DNA of 64,000 bases from Schaalia canis. Lineage in GTDB: Bacteria; Actinomycetota; Actinomycetes; Actinomycetales; Actinomycetaceae. Every line of letters begins with the position of its first letter. Within the stretch, counting starts at the first letter, position 1. Location of the stretch: assembly GCF_003858455.1 (NCBI RefSeq), contig NZ_RQZF01000001.1:186001-250000 (forward strand), in the 5' to 3' direction. The notes below the pieces were generated by a model. That model searched no databases. It was not told where the DNA came from and saw nothing but the letters and a program-made list of their open reading frames with translations. Positions 18,238 to 27,269 of the stretch are shown here, in pieces. Both the position numbers and the translations under genes were made by a program.

Positions 18238-19344
18238 ATGAAGATTGCGTTGATTGGGGCTGGTGGGATCACGCGGGCTCACCTGCCGGGATTGGTGTCC
18301 TTGGGCGAGGTGCGGGTGTTCTCTGTCGAGGGCGCAGCAGAGTTGGCCGCCGAGTGGAATCTGGAAGTCTTGCCCTCCTACGAGGAGGCGTTGGCGTGGG
18401 CTGACGTGGTAGATATCTGTACGCCGACGCATACTCACTTTGAGTTGGCCCGCCAGGCCTTGGAGGCTGGCGTTGACGTGATCTGCGAGAAGCCCTTGTG
18501 CCGGACCTCTGCTGATGCGCAAACGCTGGTGGATATTGCGGCGTCCAGTGGGCGCGTGCTGCTGCCTGCGCACGTGGTGCGTTTCTTCCCCGCCTATGTG
18601 GCGTTGCATGACGCGGTGCAGGCGGGCGGCATTGGTGAGTTGGCGGTGCTGCGTTTTGCCCGCTCTGGCACCTACCCGGCGTGGTCGACGTGGTTTGGCA
18701 ATGAGGAGCATTCCGGTGGCCTGGTGATGGATTTGATGATCCATGATCTGGATCAGGCGCGCTGGTTGGCTGGTCCGGTGACGAGTGTCTTTGCCACGCA
18801 GGTGGAGACGCGTGCGGGTGGCGATAATGGCGCTGGTGGCGATGGCGGCGGTGACGCTGACAGTGCTAGTGCCAGTAGCAGCGACAGTGCAGTGCCTGCA
18901 GCGTCGCGCATTGCTGGCTGCCACTGCATCCTGACCCATGCTTCTGGCGCAATCTCCTACATTCGCGGCGTGTGGGGCGCACAGTCCACGGTGTTTGAGA
19001 CGAGTTTCCATGTCGCTGGGGATGGCGGCTATCTGGAGTATGAGTCTCGCGATGATTACCTGATCCGGACGAATGGCTTGGATGTGTCGAAGCGTTCGAT
19101 TGTTCCGGCGTCGAATGCTGATGATCCTTATGGCAATGAGTTGCGTGAGTTCGTCGCGCATATTGAGGGCCGCACGACCGCGCGCGTGAGCGCGCTCGAT
19201 GGCGTCATGGCGGTCCGTTTGGCCGAGGCCGCGTTGGAGTCCATCCGCACCGGCAAAGCTGTTGCTTTTGACGAGGGCGCAGGTGGGGCTTCTGCATGTG
19301 GTGAGGGTGTGGTCTGTGGGTGTGCGAAGGAGGACGTGAAGTGA
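18238..19344 (+). CDS. Gfo/Idh/MocA-family oxidoreductase with low-complexity insert
   Basis: An NAD(P)-dependent sugar dehydrogenase-like protein of 368 residues: Rossmann motif MKIALIGAGGITRAHLPGL, CEKPL (about residues 84-88) and the C-terminal substrate domain with GGLVMDLMIHDLDQARWL. A Gly/Asp/Ser/Ala-rich stretch at about 193-222 interrupts the C-terminal beta sheet and is not a normal family feature. It lies 141 bp after the permease gene and overlaps the next oxidoreductase by 4 nt (GTGA). ATG 18238 matches the family start; ATG 18223 is also in frame and neither has a clear ribosome-binding site. Confidence 0.85.
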   Translation: MKIALIGAGGITRAHLPGLVSLGEVRVFSVEGAAELAAEWNLEVLPSYEEALAWADVVDICTPTHTHFELARQALEAGVDVICEKPLCRTSADAQTLVDIAASSGRVLLPAHVVRFFPAYVALHDAVQAGGIGELAVLRFARSGTYPAWSTWFGNEEHSGGLVMDLMIHDLDQARWLAGPVTSVFATQVETRAGGDNGAGGDGGGDADSASASSSDSAVPAASRIAGCHCILTHASGAISYIRGVWGAQSTVFETSFHVAGDGGYLEYESRDDYLIRTNGLDVSKRSIVPASNADDPYGNELREFVAHIEGRTTARVSALDGVMAVRLAEAALESIRTGKAVAFDEGAGGASACGEGVVCGCAKEDVK

Positions 19345-20423
19345 GCGTGGTGGAGAAGTTTGAAGAAAAGGCGGAGATGACGGAGACGGTGGAAACCGTG
19401 GAGCAGGACGCGGAGACAAAGGGCGTGCGGCATCTGCGGGTGGGCATTATGTCTTTCGCGCATGTCCATGCTGCGTCCTACGCCGCGTTGCTACGTGATG
19501 ATCCGACGGTGACGTTGGTGTGTGCTGATCCTGATGGCGCTGCCGATGTGGCTGCTGGGGATGAGACGCGTGGTCGTCCTTTTGCCGAACATCTGGGCGT
19601 TGAATATGTCGATTCCTACGAGGAATTGTTTGCCACAGGAGTGGATGCGGTGTTGGTGTGTTCGGAGAACACTCGTCACCGTGAGCTGGTGGAGCTGGCG
19701 GCCGCTCATGGAGCCCATGTCTTGTGTGAGAAGCCGCTGGCGACGACGGTTGCTGATGCGGAGGCGATGATTGCTGCCTGCGATGATGCGGGCGTGAATT
19801 TGATGGCGGCTTACCCTGTGCGCTTTTCCCCCGACTTTGTGGCGTTGCGGGAGGCTTATCGCAGTGGGCAGCTGGGCAAGATCCTTATCGCGAACGGTAC
19901 GAATAATGGGAAGATTCCAGTGGGCGCACGGGCGTGGTTTGGGGATCCGGAGCTTGCGGGCGGCGGCTGCCTGGTGGATCACACGGTGCATGTGGCTGAC
20001 TTGATGGATGCCCTGATGGAGGCTGAGCCGGTGTCTGTCTATGCGGTGTCGAATGACATCTTGCATCGGGATAAGCCCGAGGCGAAGGCAGAGACTGCTG
20101 GCCTGGTGCATATCACCTATGACAATGGCGTGACACTGGTGGTAGATGCATCGTGGTCTGTGCCCGACAATGGGCCGACTTGGGGTGGCTTGACTCTGGA
20201 TCTTGTCACTGATCAGACGCTGGTGCATATCGCGCCTTTTGCTCACGCAGTGACCGGCGTGTCGGCTGCATCACAACCTTCAGCCTTTTACACTCTTGGT
20301 GTGAATCTTGATCGCCTCATGCTCGACGAGTTTTTCGCTTCGATCCGCGAGAACCGCCCCGCCCAGCCTGACGGGCACGCAGGATTGAGAACCGTCAAGA
20401 TCCTGGATCATACGAAAGCGTAG
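19341..20423 (+). CDS. Gfo/Idh/MocA-family oxidoreductase
   Basis: Third member of the family in the locus, 360 residues. After a charged 30-residue leader comes HLRVGIMSFAHVHAASYAAL, a Rossmann strand with the GxxxxxH variant seen in many sugar dehydrogenases, then LVCSENTRHRELVELAAAHG, LCEKPLATT and LVDHTVHVADLMDAL. AAGGAGG at 19327-19333 fixes the GTG at 19341 as start; it overlaps the upstream stop (GTGA), so the two dehydrogenases are translationally coupled and may act in sequence on the imported sugar. This is the last gene before the AT-richer defence-like region. Confidence 0.87.
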   Translation: MSVVEKFEEKAEMTETVETVEQDAETKGVRHLRVGIMSFAHVHAASYAALLRDDPTVTLVCADPDGAADVAAGDETRGRPFAEHLGVEYVDSYEELFATGVDAVLVCSENTRHRELVELAAAHGAHVLCEKPLATTVADAEAMIAACDDAGVNLMAAYPVRFSPDFVALREAYRSGQLGKILIANGTNNGKIPVGARAWFGDPELAGGGCLVDHTVHVADLMDALMEAEPVSVYAVSNDILHRDKPEAKAETAGLVHITYDNGVTLVVDASWSVPDNGPTWGGLTLDLVTDQTLVHIAPFAHAVTGVSAASQPSAFYTLGVNLDRLMLDEFFASIRENRPAQPDGHAGLRTVKILDHTKA

Positions 20424-20488
20424 GTATGGTGATCATCTTCAATTCTTTGCAACCATAGTTGTCACTTGGCTAAGGCGCGGATAACTAT

Positions 20489-20566
20489 CCGCACTGGATG
20501 AAAGACAGAACTCCGATGATCTTGATACCGCACTGGATAGTAGACAGGTCTGACGATGAGATCGTC
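20489..20566 (+). repeat. Imperfect in-frame tandem duplication (39-nt unit) at the start of the next gene
   Basis: CCGCACTGGAT followed 4 nt later by GACAG occurs at 20489-20508 and again at 20528-20547. In frame, the two 13-residue units both begin with the codons Pro-His-Trp, and the first unit contains the ATG at 20498. The second half of the unit is more diverged. Confidence 0.55.
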
Positions 20567-21610
20567 GTTCCATCTGAGTTTCAGTATTTCCCTCAGAAAT
20601 ATCAGCACATAAATACCACCACAACGCTCCAGTTCTCATCCCTTTCCCTCCTGTGGAATGCAATCGTTGCCGGACTTCTGCCTCCACCCAGCTATCTAGC
20701 CGCTGTGCCCTCGTTTTCTAAACCAGCCATGACGCTATTTACACAATGGCGAGTAGCATCAAGCCTTAACTTCATCGAGCCATTCCGTGCGCGTGGCAAA
20801 CGGAAGTATGAGCTACGACGAAGTTCCGCGTACTCAATCCTCGAGGCTACCGAGAAAGGCCAGATTGGTTACGCAATCGGCTCAATGATGACTAGCGCCT
20901 TCGTCTCATCAAGCTGCACGCTCGATTGTCCATACATGCTACATATGAGCTCGCTTAAGAAACTTTGGCCGTACAGGCACCTTTCCTCTGTCAGGAGCCT
21001 CCCCGATTACGCATGTTTTGACCAATCTGGAAGATTGGTTGCGTTTGCTGAAGCAAAGTGCAGAAATAGCACTTCCGGATGGAGCGACGTGAAACGCGAT
21101 CTTCAAACAAAACGCCAGTTTACAGCATTAAATCCCCCTCGCCACAACCCCCAAATTATGAGAATTGGCTGCGCGACCGTGATTCCCGAGACTCCCCCCC
21201 TTTCTTTCTATGCAGTTGATCCTGAGATCGACATTCCGCACAGGCTATTGCAGTTCGAAGATCCAATACGGCTTTACTACGACAGTTTGCAGAGGCTATT
21301 CAGCGAGTCCGACTATGTGGAGCGAGGAGAAGATATCCAACATCGGATCGATAACACTGTGGGACTGTTGGAAAGAGGCACTTCTCCGGACAGGCAGGTA
21401 TTTGCTCAAGTAATTATTCCACCCGAAATTCATCAGCATCTTCAAAATCCAGAGAGTTTTCGTTATGAAGAAGCGAAAAAAGAAATAGTAGGGAAGTATT
21501 CGAAGAGACTCATCATGCCGGATTTGACACTACTTATACTGAGTGAGGTAGAAGCTTATTCAACCCGTCATTCCTCCTCACTTCACCAACAAGAGCAGAA
21601 AGGTGACTAA
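20498..21610 (+). CDS. Unknown protein with a PD-(D/E)XK-like nuclease motif
   Basis: A 370-residue protein I cannot assign to a named family. A helix with ATEKGQIGYAIGSMMTSAF (about residues 117-135, conserved-looking Glu119) precedes LPDYACFDQSGRLVAFAEAK (about 168-187), giving Pro169-Asp170, Glu185 and Lys187 in the spacing of a PD-(D/E)XK nuclease core; a basic helix follows (VKRDLQTKRQF). The rest shows no transmembrane or signal sequence. It is convergent with the SIR2 gene, more AT-rich than the sugar genes upstream and sits in a defence-like neighbourhood, so a nuclease role in DNA restriction is plausible but unproven. ATG 20498 lacks a good ribosome-binding site; ATG 20516 is an alternative. 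Confidence 0.6.
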   Translation: MKDRTPMILIPHWIVDRSDDEIVVPSEFQYFPQKYQHINTTTTLQFSSLSLLWNAIVAGLLPPPSYLAAVPSFSKPAMTLFTQWRVASSLNFIEPFRARGKRKYELRRSSAYSILEATEKGQIGYAIGSMMTSAFVSSSCTLDCPYMLHMSSLKKLWPYRHLSSVRSLPDYACFDQSGRLVAFAEAKCRNSTSGWSDVKRDLQTKRQFTALNPPRHNPQIMRIGCATVIPETPPLSFYAVDPEIDIPHRLLQFEDPIRLYYDSLQRLFSESDYVERGEDIQHRIDNTVGLLERGTSPDRQVFAQVIIPPEIHQHLQNPESFRYEEAKKEIVGKYSKRLIMPDLTLLILSEVEAYSTRHSSSLHQQEQKGD

Positions 21611-22401
21611 AACCACGCCCGCATCAACTATCTCCATCAAACCTGTGCAAGTCGAGCCAGCCACTGGGGAGGCTCTAAGTCGAAAGGTATTTAGCTAGAG
21701 CGTGACTCACCGTGAACTACCTACACCAACTCCCTAATCTGTGCATTCATTACGAGTGGAACCCAGATCCGATGACATGACGTTCTCACATCCTCTCTTT
21801 TCCGCAATCTGCACGGCAATTTAACCAGAAGTATGTCTCTCGCGCTTGAATAAGCACGCTTCGCAAACCGAATTCTAAACGCCGAACTAACGACTCTCGG
21901 CAGCATAGGCTGCGGAAAAATGAGGACCATTCCTCACGCTTTGAAACATCCATCGCTTACGCGACTTAAGTGATCCGCTCAGCCGTATCGGCAAGGCAAG
22001 TGCGGAAAAATCCGATATATAGTCTATACACATTCAGGTATTAAGCGACTGCGAACGATCAGAACCTGCCCTTATAGGTCTAATTCATTGTAGAGAGGAG
22101 TGAAGAATAGTACCGTTATTGAGCAAGAATCTATTCGAACTGCCCGGCATCATTAAGGATAGCAAAACAACATAACTTGGACTTAAATCCACACACGGTC
22201 GCTTTGGAAGTATGTTCAGACCCATTAAGCTTTTGCCCACTAATTCTCTCATTAGAACCTCCCACTCTCGCATGCGAACAGGGAATGGCTAGTTCCTAGG
22301 GGCCAAACCTGCTGCAGCAGAAATATTAATAGCACTCAAGGTTGATAAATATACTATCAGTAACGAATCATGACATTTTTGCATCACAAACTCAAGGGAG
22401 T
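21611..22401. other. AT-rich stretch without a recognisable gene
   Basis: About 790 bp between two convergent genes. Only short open frames occur (69 and 62 codons on the minus strand at 21721-21930 and 22085-22273), without ribosome-binding sites or recognisable products. Stops are frequent in all frames. The composition is clearly more AT-rich than the core genome. It may be decayed coding DNA or a junction left by gene turnover; no inverted repeats typical of an insertion sequence were seen. Confidence 0.5.
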
Positions 22402-24015
22402 TCATCCTTCATTTAATCCCAGATTTAAGCGCAATTGCGCTTGGTCGCCCTTAAATTCACCACCAAATACGATTCGATCATACAGACAGGCTAGCTTTGC
22501 GAATTCTGTAGGTACCGACGCATTTGTTAAGTCGGAAAGCGCAGATAACAACCAATCTCTTAAAGCTACAACATCATCAATCTCCCAATTATTCAACACC
22601 AAGGGAACTTGACTCTTCAGGTAATATGGAATATCTGAAGAGGAAAGCTCTCTATAGGTTAGATCAGCATGCTGAAGGGCAGTCGCGTGATTCGGCTTCA
22701 TTGTCCGCTGCTTCTCGCGCCACCTGTCCATCTTTTTGGACGATGTATCTACAGGATCAGAATCGCAACTTTCACTAAGCCAATCAAAGTAATGCATCGG
22801 AACATAATCGTTCCGATAGGAGACAAATGTAAATTGCCTTAAGGAATTCGGATTGAGGGTGGTCTTTCCTTCTAACATATGGATGAGGTACTCCCGGAAC
22901 GGGAGACCGCCATAACCGCGGTCTGATAATTCTTTAATGATCCCCACGCCCAGGACTATCTCCAACTTTTCAATTTCAGTATCATCGTCGATGTCCACAA
23001 CCTTTACCTTTTGGGAATACTCAGGGTTGCGAGCCGCTAGATAAATACTCTCGCGCAGTCTGCGAAGCACTCTGGGGGCAAAATGATAGGGCAACTCGCT
23101 AAGACCAGAAAAGAGCCCTGCCCAGTCCTCGAGACCGGCTTCTTGAATATAGAAGGTGTGCCCATTAATCACCACGCTCCCTCTTCGCAGTTCTTCAGGA
23201 CGCTCACGGGAAGGCCTTCCAATGAATATCATTCTGTCATTCAAGGTCTTAAGTTGATCTTCAGTGAGACAGGTTCTCAACTGGTTAAGCATATTCTGAA
23301 TATGACTGTCACTCACCGAGTATCCGAAGAATAGAACAGGATTCTCAACAAAAAGTGTCATCATCTTTGCAATCAGGTAAGGATTACGGCGCTCGTAATC
23401 ACTGTAGTCCTCGCTGGTTAGAACCATCGAGGAAAAATTCTTAACCGATCCATGAACTTTGTAAATCTCGCCCATTTCATAGATGGGACTAAAAAGGGCA
23501 TCGGATTGGCTTTCGTAGCACGAAAAGTCAGAGTGTTGACCTTCAATAAGGCAGTCATAGTTGGTTGTTACAAATGATTGGAATCTCGCTTTTGAGAATG
23601 CTTCTAATTCCGCCTGAAGTCCAATATCGGAAACTACTGAATGTTGACCGATATAAAGTGAAGCCTGCAGCTTGATTGGATCAGAGATGTCATGAACATC
23701 AGAGGCATACTGATCTCTTTGTTCAGCGTATTTCGGATCATTCCACCACACTTCACTAAAAGCGGTTGCAATCTGTGATGCAGCCTTTGGGTATAAAACA
23801 CTAGGGTCTGCGGTGCGGTTAACGAAGTATTGATTAATTGGGCGTCCCGTAAGGCCTGCAAGATACTCCAGAAGACTACGCCAATCTGGAGTCGCCATAT
23901 ATCTTCGAGAGAAACCTGAACCAATGAAGCCAACAGGTAGCGAGTTAGTGCTTCGAACTAAATCAAGAATATCTTCCGTAGCTTTTTCCGCACTCGAACC
24001 AATGTGCCCAGCCAT
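22402..24015 (-). CDS. SIR2-domain protein, probable anti-phage NADase
   Basis: A 537-residue protein with an N-terminal SIR2-like domain: GFIGSGFSR (29-37) followed by the TPDW segment, TTNYDCLIE (150-158), KVHGS (187-191, with the catalytic-type His188) and LFFGYSVSDSHI (228-239). Stand-alone bacterial SIR2 proteins of this type deplete NAD+ or sense infection in several defence systems, often as effectors. The C-terminal 250 residues match nothing I can name and may be the sensor. AGGAGA lies 7 nt before the ATG. It follows the MmeI-like gene on the same strand after 165 bp, suggesting a two-gene defence unit. Confidence 0.85.
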   Translation of the reverse strand: MAGHIGSSAEKATEDILDLVRSTNSLPVGFIGSGFSRRYMATPDWRSLLEYLAGLTGRPINQYFVNRTADPSVLYPKAASQIATAFSEVWWNDPKYAEQRDQYASDVHDISDPIKLQASLYIGQHSVVSDIGLQAELEAFSKARFQSFVTTNYDCLIEGQHSDFSCYESQSDALFSPIYEMGEIYKVHGSVKNFSSMVLTSEDYSDYERRNPYLIAKMMTLFVENPVLFFGYSVSDSHIQNMLNQLRTCLTEDQLKTLNDRMIFIGRPSRERPEELRRGSVVINGHTFYIQEAGLEDWAGLFSGLSELPYHFAPRVLRRLRESIYLAARNPEYSQKVKVVDIDDDTEIEKLEIVLGVGIIKELSDRGYGGLPFREYLIHMLEGKTTLNPNSLRQFTFVSYRNDYVPMHYFDWLSESCDSDPVDTSSKKMDRWREKQRTMKPNHATALQHADLTYRELSSSDIPYYLKSQVPLVLNNWEIDDVVALRDWLLSALSDLTNASVPTEFAKLACLYDRIVFGGEFKGDQAQLRLNLGLNEG

Positions 24016-24180
24016 GACGTTCTCCTAGAGTATTTTCAGTGTCAAATCCGCGCATTGGAGACCTTATTCCTTTTTACGCAGTCTGTTTCGCAAGATAATT
24101 ACCACAGCATTAAAATCGATGCAATAGACTCGTTTCAATTAGATGTGGAGTGAGTGGTTTTGTGTTCGGAGAGGTTTCTC

Positions 24181-26964
24181 TCATGTTGATTCCATGATGA
24201 GGTAGTGGTGAAAAAGGAGGGTGAGGCGCTCGTCATTGTTGGCGCACGGCTCAGTTGCGCCAAAAGCGCGGTCAACAAGAACATCGAGGGCGTCGTGCGC
24301 GGCAAGCAGTGCCGGATCCATATTGTCAGGCTTATAGTGCTCAGCCAATGAACGGTCAGGATAAAGCGCACGCGCAGCGAGCACGCCCTTCCCCGCTTCA
24401 ATAATCTGCTGACGGAGCTCGGCATCAACTGGAGGCAGCGGCAGATTGTTCCATACGACGGTGTTTGAAAAATTCAAATCAGACTTCAAACGGCCTCCCA
24501 CAGCCTTCTGCCAAGTGATGAACGCTGATGAGCTGACAATTGAGAAAACGAAACCATCAGGATCTGCAACTGTATACAGCTTATTTCCCGCGATAGTTTG
24601 CGCTCCTAACCGTGCTGCCGTGTAATAGTGTCGGTTCGCCGACACCACTGCAGGGATGGCGACGTAGGGCACTTTTGGTTGATGGTTTTCTTGGAAGAGG
24701 TGTGGGGTGTAGGCGGAACGTCTTGTCGGTTCCTTCTTAGAAGCGAGACGCCTCTCCCGGACTGCCGTGATGCGTTCGTTCAGCACTGGACTTTCTTGAA
24801 TATCTGCTGGATTAAAATCTTCAACAGCCATCCACAAACACCAGCGGTCCAATCCCTGCACTAACTCTTTGCCCATCCGGAAAGAGCGCAGGTACTTGGC
24901 AGCAATGGGGTCAGCGACTACCGCTTCGTACTCGTCTCTCTCGACAATCAGATGCCCGCCGTCCGTGGGTTTTGAACCGAATCGAACTGGAGCCAGTTCT
25001 TGGGAGAGAGGTTTCATCCTCTTTCTCACAAAGACACGTGGACCGTTGAGAAGATAGCCATTGATGTTTGTAACCTCGGTGCCAACTGGTGTGCCACCAA
25101 AGTATGGATAGCTAAAGAGCAGGGCAGGCCGTGCTTCTTGCTTGTCGAAACCAATAATCACGCAATGCACCGCAGCTTTATCCGTTGCTTCCGACGCCCA
25201 AGGGAAAGTCTGATGCGCAAAGCGGATGCGCCAACCGGCATCGAACAATGGTTTGAAGAGTGCCGGAACAGGCTGGCCTTGCGCAATCGAGTTCGTCGAC
25301 ACAAAGGCGAAGCGGCCACCCGGCACGTCCTCGAAGTAATCTGACGCTTTCTTGTACCAGCACGTCACATAGTCCAGGTAGCCGTCGTAGAGGTCTCCCC
25401 AGACTCGTTTTGTATCCTCAACCTGCTCCTTCGATTTGAGGTACTGGCCAATAAAAGGCGGATTCCCCATGATGAAGGAACAGTTCTCCGCAGGCAGGAC
25501 ATCATTCCAATCAATCCTCAGCGCATTAGCGTGAACGATGTTCGCTCGCTCATGTAGAGGGAAGTCATCGCCGCCAAGATCATAGAACATCGAAGTTTCA
25601 CCATTTGCCTTCAACCTCGAGATCCACAGCGCCGTTTCAGCAACTGTGACTGCGAAATCGTTGATTTCGATGCCATAAAACTGAGACAAACTCACACGCT
25701 CAGAGTTTTCCTCATCGCTTGAGAAGCCCAGCTCCGTCTGTCCACCTCGCAACTCATTAAGAACCGCGTCCTCGAGTTTGCGCAGACAAATATACGTCTC
25801 TGTCAGGAAGTTACCGCTGCCGCATGCCGGATCGAAGAAGGTCAGGTGGCAAAGCTTCTGGTGGAACCTAGCCAGTCTGTTCTTACGCTTCCTCGGAGTC
25901 TGGTCGACCTCATCGCAGATCTGAGCGAATTCGTCCTTCAACTCGTTCAAGAAGAGAGAATCAATGACCTTGTGGATGTTCTCAGGACTGCTGTAGTGCA
26001 TTCCACCGGAACGTCGCGTCTGTGGGTTGAGCGTGCTCTCGAAGATACCGCCAAAGATGGTGGGGCTAATTTGCGACCAATCGACCGAAGCAGAAACTTC
26101 TCGAAGAAGAAAATCCTTCGTTTCAACAGTGAAGTTCGGGACCTCAGCTTCCTCACGGAACAATCCCCCGTTCACATAAGGGAAGTCTCTCACGGACGTG
26201 TCGTAGGGATCTCGATCCTTGACCGGCGTATCAAGAGCGCGGAACAAGCGCTTCAATGCCAAGCGGATGTTATCCGATGGAATCGCCCGAAGATAGCGAT
26301 AGAAAGCATCCTTAGGGAACAGCCCCGCGTCCTCGCAATACAGGCAGAACACAAGCCGCACACACAAAACATTGAGTGAATGCATTGATGCTTCGGAGTC
26401 TGGATCTAGATAACCTGAGCGCATCTTGTCATAGAGTCGTCCGATCAGTTCACCAGCTTGGATTGAGGCGCGTTTTTCCTTCTCCAAACGGCTGTTTGCC
26501 GGATCGACGATGAACGCCAGGTACTCAGGATGCTCAGCAAGCTCTTCTAAAGTGAATTCGAAAGCGTGTTCTGCAAGGGCGCTCTTCGCGTAATTGTCCC
26601 TGTCGTAGACGCGGAAGACACCAAAGTTACAGGTGACAATGTAACGTGGCTGCTCAGGACGAGGGAGCTCCTCAACATAGTCAAGGGCTTGTTCAAGAGC
26701 AGTCTTAATCTTTCCTTGGCGATGTTCACCTTTGTCCATGTCGATCTGAATCGACTTCTGCTCAACGAGAACATCCGCCTCACGAATCCATACATCGACA
26801 AAGCCGCCACTTGGCAGGTGATGCTCAAAGAGAACATCATCAATATGCCTGTACCCGATGACACGCAGCAACTGAAGCCAGAACTGCTGAGTCTCGCCCT
26901 TCTCATAGCCTCGACCCCGCCAACGCTCAACGAATTCGCGGGCAGCCTTCTTGTCAAAGTCCAT
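24181..26964 (-). CDS. MmeI-like single-chain restriction-modification enzyme (type IIL/IIG)
   Basis: A 927-residue protein combining nuclease, adenine-specific methyltransferase and target-recognition parts. The N-terminal nuclease motif is Asp57-x10-Glu68-Gln-Lys70 (within FVDVWIREADVLVEQKS), a helical spacer follows (about 150-350), then SAM-binding motif I FDPACGSGNFL (377-387), GIEINDFAVTVAETALWI, and catalytic motif IV NPPF (501-504). The C-terminal part (about 620-890) is the target-recognition region. MmeI-type enzymes methylate one adenine and cleave about 20 bp away; both activities use one specificity domain, so no partner is needed. AAGGGAG precedes the ATG. Both nuclease and methylase residues look intact. 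Confidence 0.9.
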   Translation of the reverse strand: MDFDKKAAREFVERWRGRGYEKGETQQFWLQLLRVIGYRHIDDVLFEHHLPSGGFVDVWIREADVLVEQKSIQIDMDKGEHRQGKIKTALEQALDYVEELPRPEQPRYIVTCNFGVFRVYDRDNYAKSALAEHAFEFTLEELAEHPEYLAFIVDPANSRLEKEKRASIQAGELIGRLYDKMRSGYLDPDSEASMHSLNVLCVRLVFCLYCEDAGLFPKDAFYRYLRAIPSDNIRLALKRLFRALDTPVKDRDPYDTSVRDFPYVNGGLFREEAEVPNFTVETKDFLLREVSASVDWSQISPTIFGGIFESTLNPQTRRSGGMHYSSPENIHKVIDSLFLNELKDEFAQICDEVDQTPRKRKNRLARFHQKLCHLTFFDPACGSGNFLTETYICLRKLEDAVLNELRGGQTELGFSSDEENSERVSLSQFYGIEINDFAVTVAETALWISRLKANGETSMFYDLGGDDFPLHERANIVHANALRIDWNDVLPAENCSFIMGNPPFIGQYLKSKEQVEDTKRVWGDLYDGYLDYVTCWYKKASDYFEDVPGGRFAFVSTNSIAQGQPVPALFKPLFDAGWRIRFAHQTFPWASEATDKAAVHCVIIGFDKQEARPALLFSYPYFGGTPVGTEVTNINGYLLNGPRVFVRKRMKPLSQELAPVRFGSKPTDGGHLIVERDEYEAVVADPIAAKYLRSFRMGKELVQGLDRWCLWMAVEDFNPADIQESPVLNERITAVRERRLASKKEPTRRSAYTPHLFQENHQPKVPYVAIPAVVSANRHYYTAARLGAQTIAGNKLYTVADPDGFVFSIVSSSAFITWQKAVGGRLKSDLNFSNTVVWNNLPLPPVDAELRQQIIEAGKGVLAARALYPDRSLAEHYKPDNMDPALLAAHDALDVLVDRAFGATEPCANNDERLTLLFHHYLIMEST

Positions 26965-27269
26965 GGCTTACGCTCCCTTATCAGAACTATCGTGATCGAG
27001 TCCGTCAGTTCTTATGCAAAAGGTGGTTGTGACGACCTGTAGGACAGTGGCACTACCTGGCAAAAGGAAATACGACGCCTTATGGCGAAGAGAACTATCA
27101 AGGATCTGCGTCATTGGGTATCCGAACTGTGACTGTGAACGGTGTGGAACTAAGAAAAGATTCTAGATACTTCGCCCCGGATTTGTGTAGTCGCAGCTCG
27201 GCGTGGACAGGGCACAGATCAGACAGCATCTGTACTCTATCGGCCCCGACCTCGCCAGCGTGCTGCGCG
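26965..27269. promoter_or_regulatory. Intergenic stretch upstream of the MmeI-like gene
   Basis: About 305 bp without a recognisable gene. It must hold the promoter of the MmeI-like gene at its left end (ribosome-binding site next to 26965) and the 3' end of the TPR gene transcript at its right. No clear hairpin or operator was found. Confidence 0.4.

Noticed and set aside
27044-27055. 12-mer ACAGTGGCACTA, also found at 35554-35565, with GTGGCACTA at 41766-41774
   Set aside because: Three short matches in intergenic DNA over 64 kb without common position relative to starts; a genome-wide count is needed before calling it a motif.
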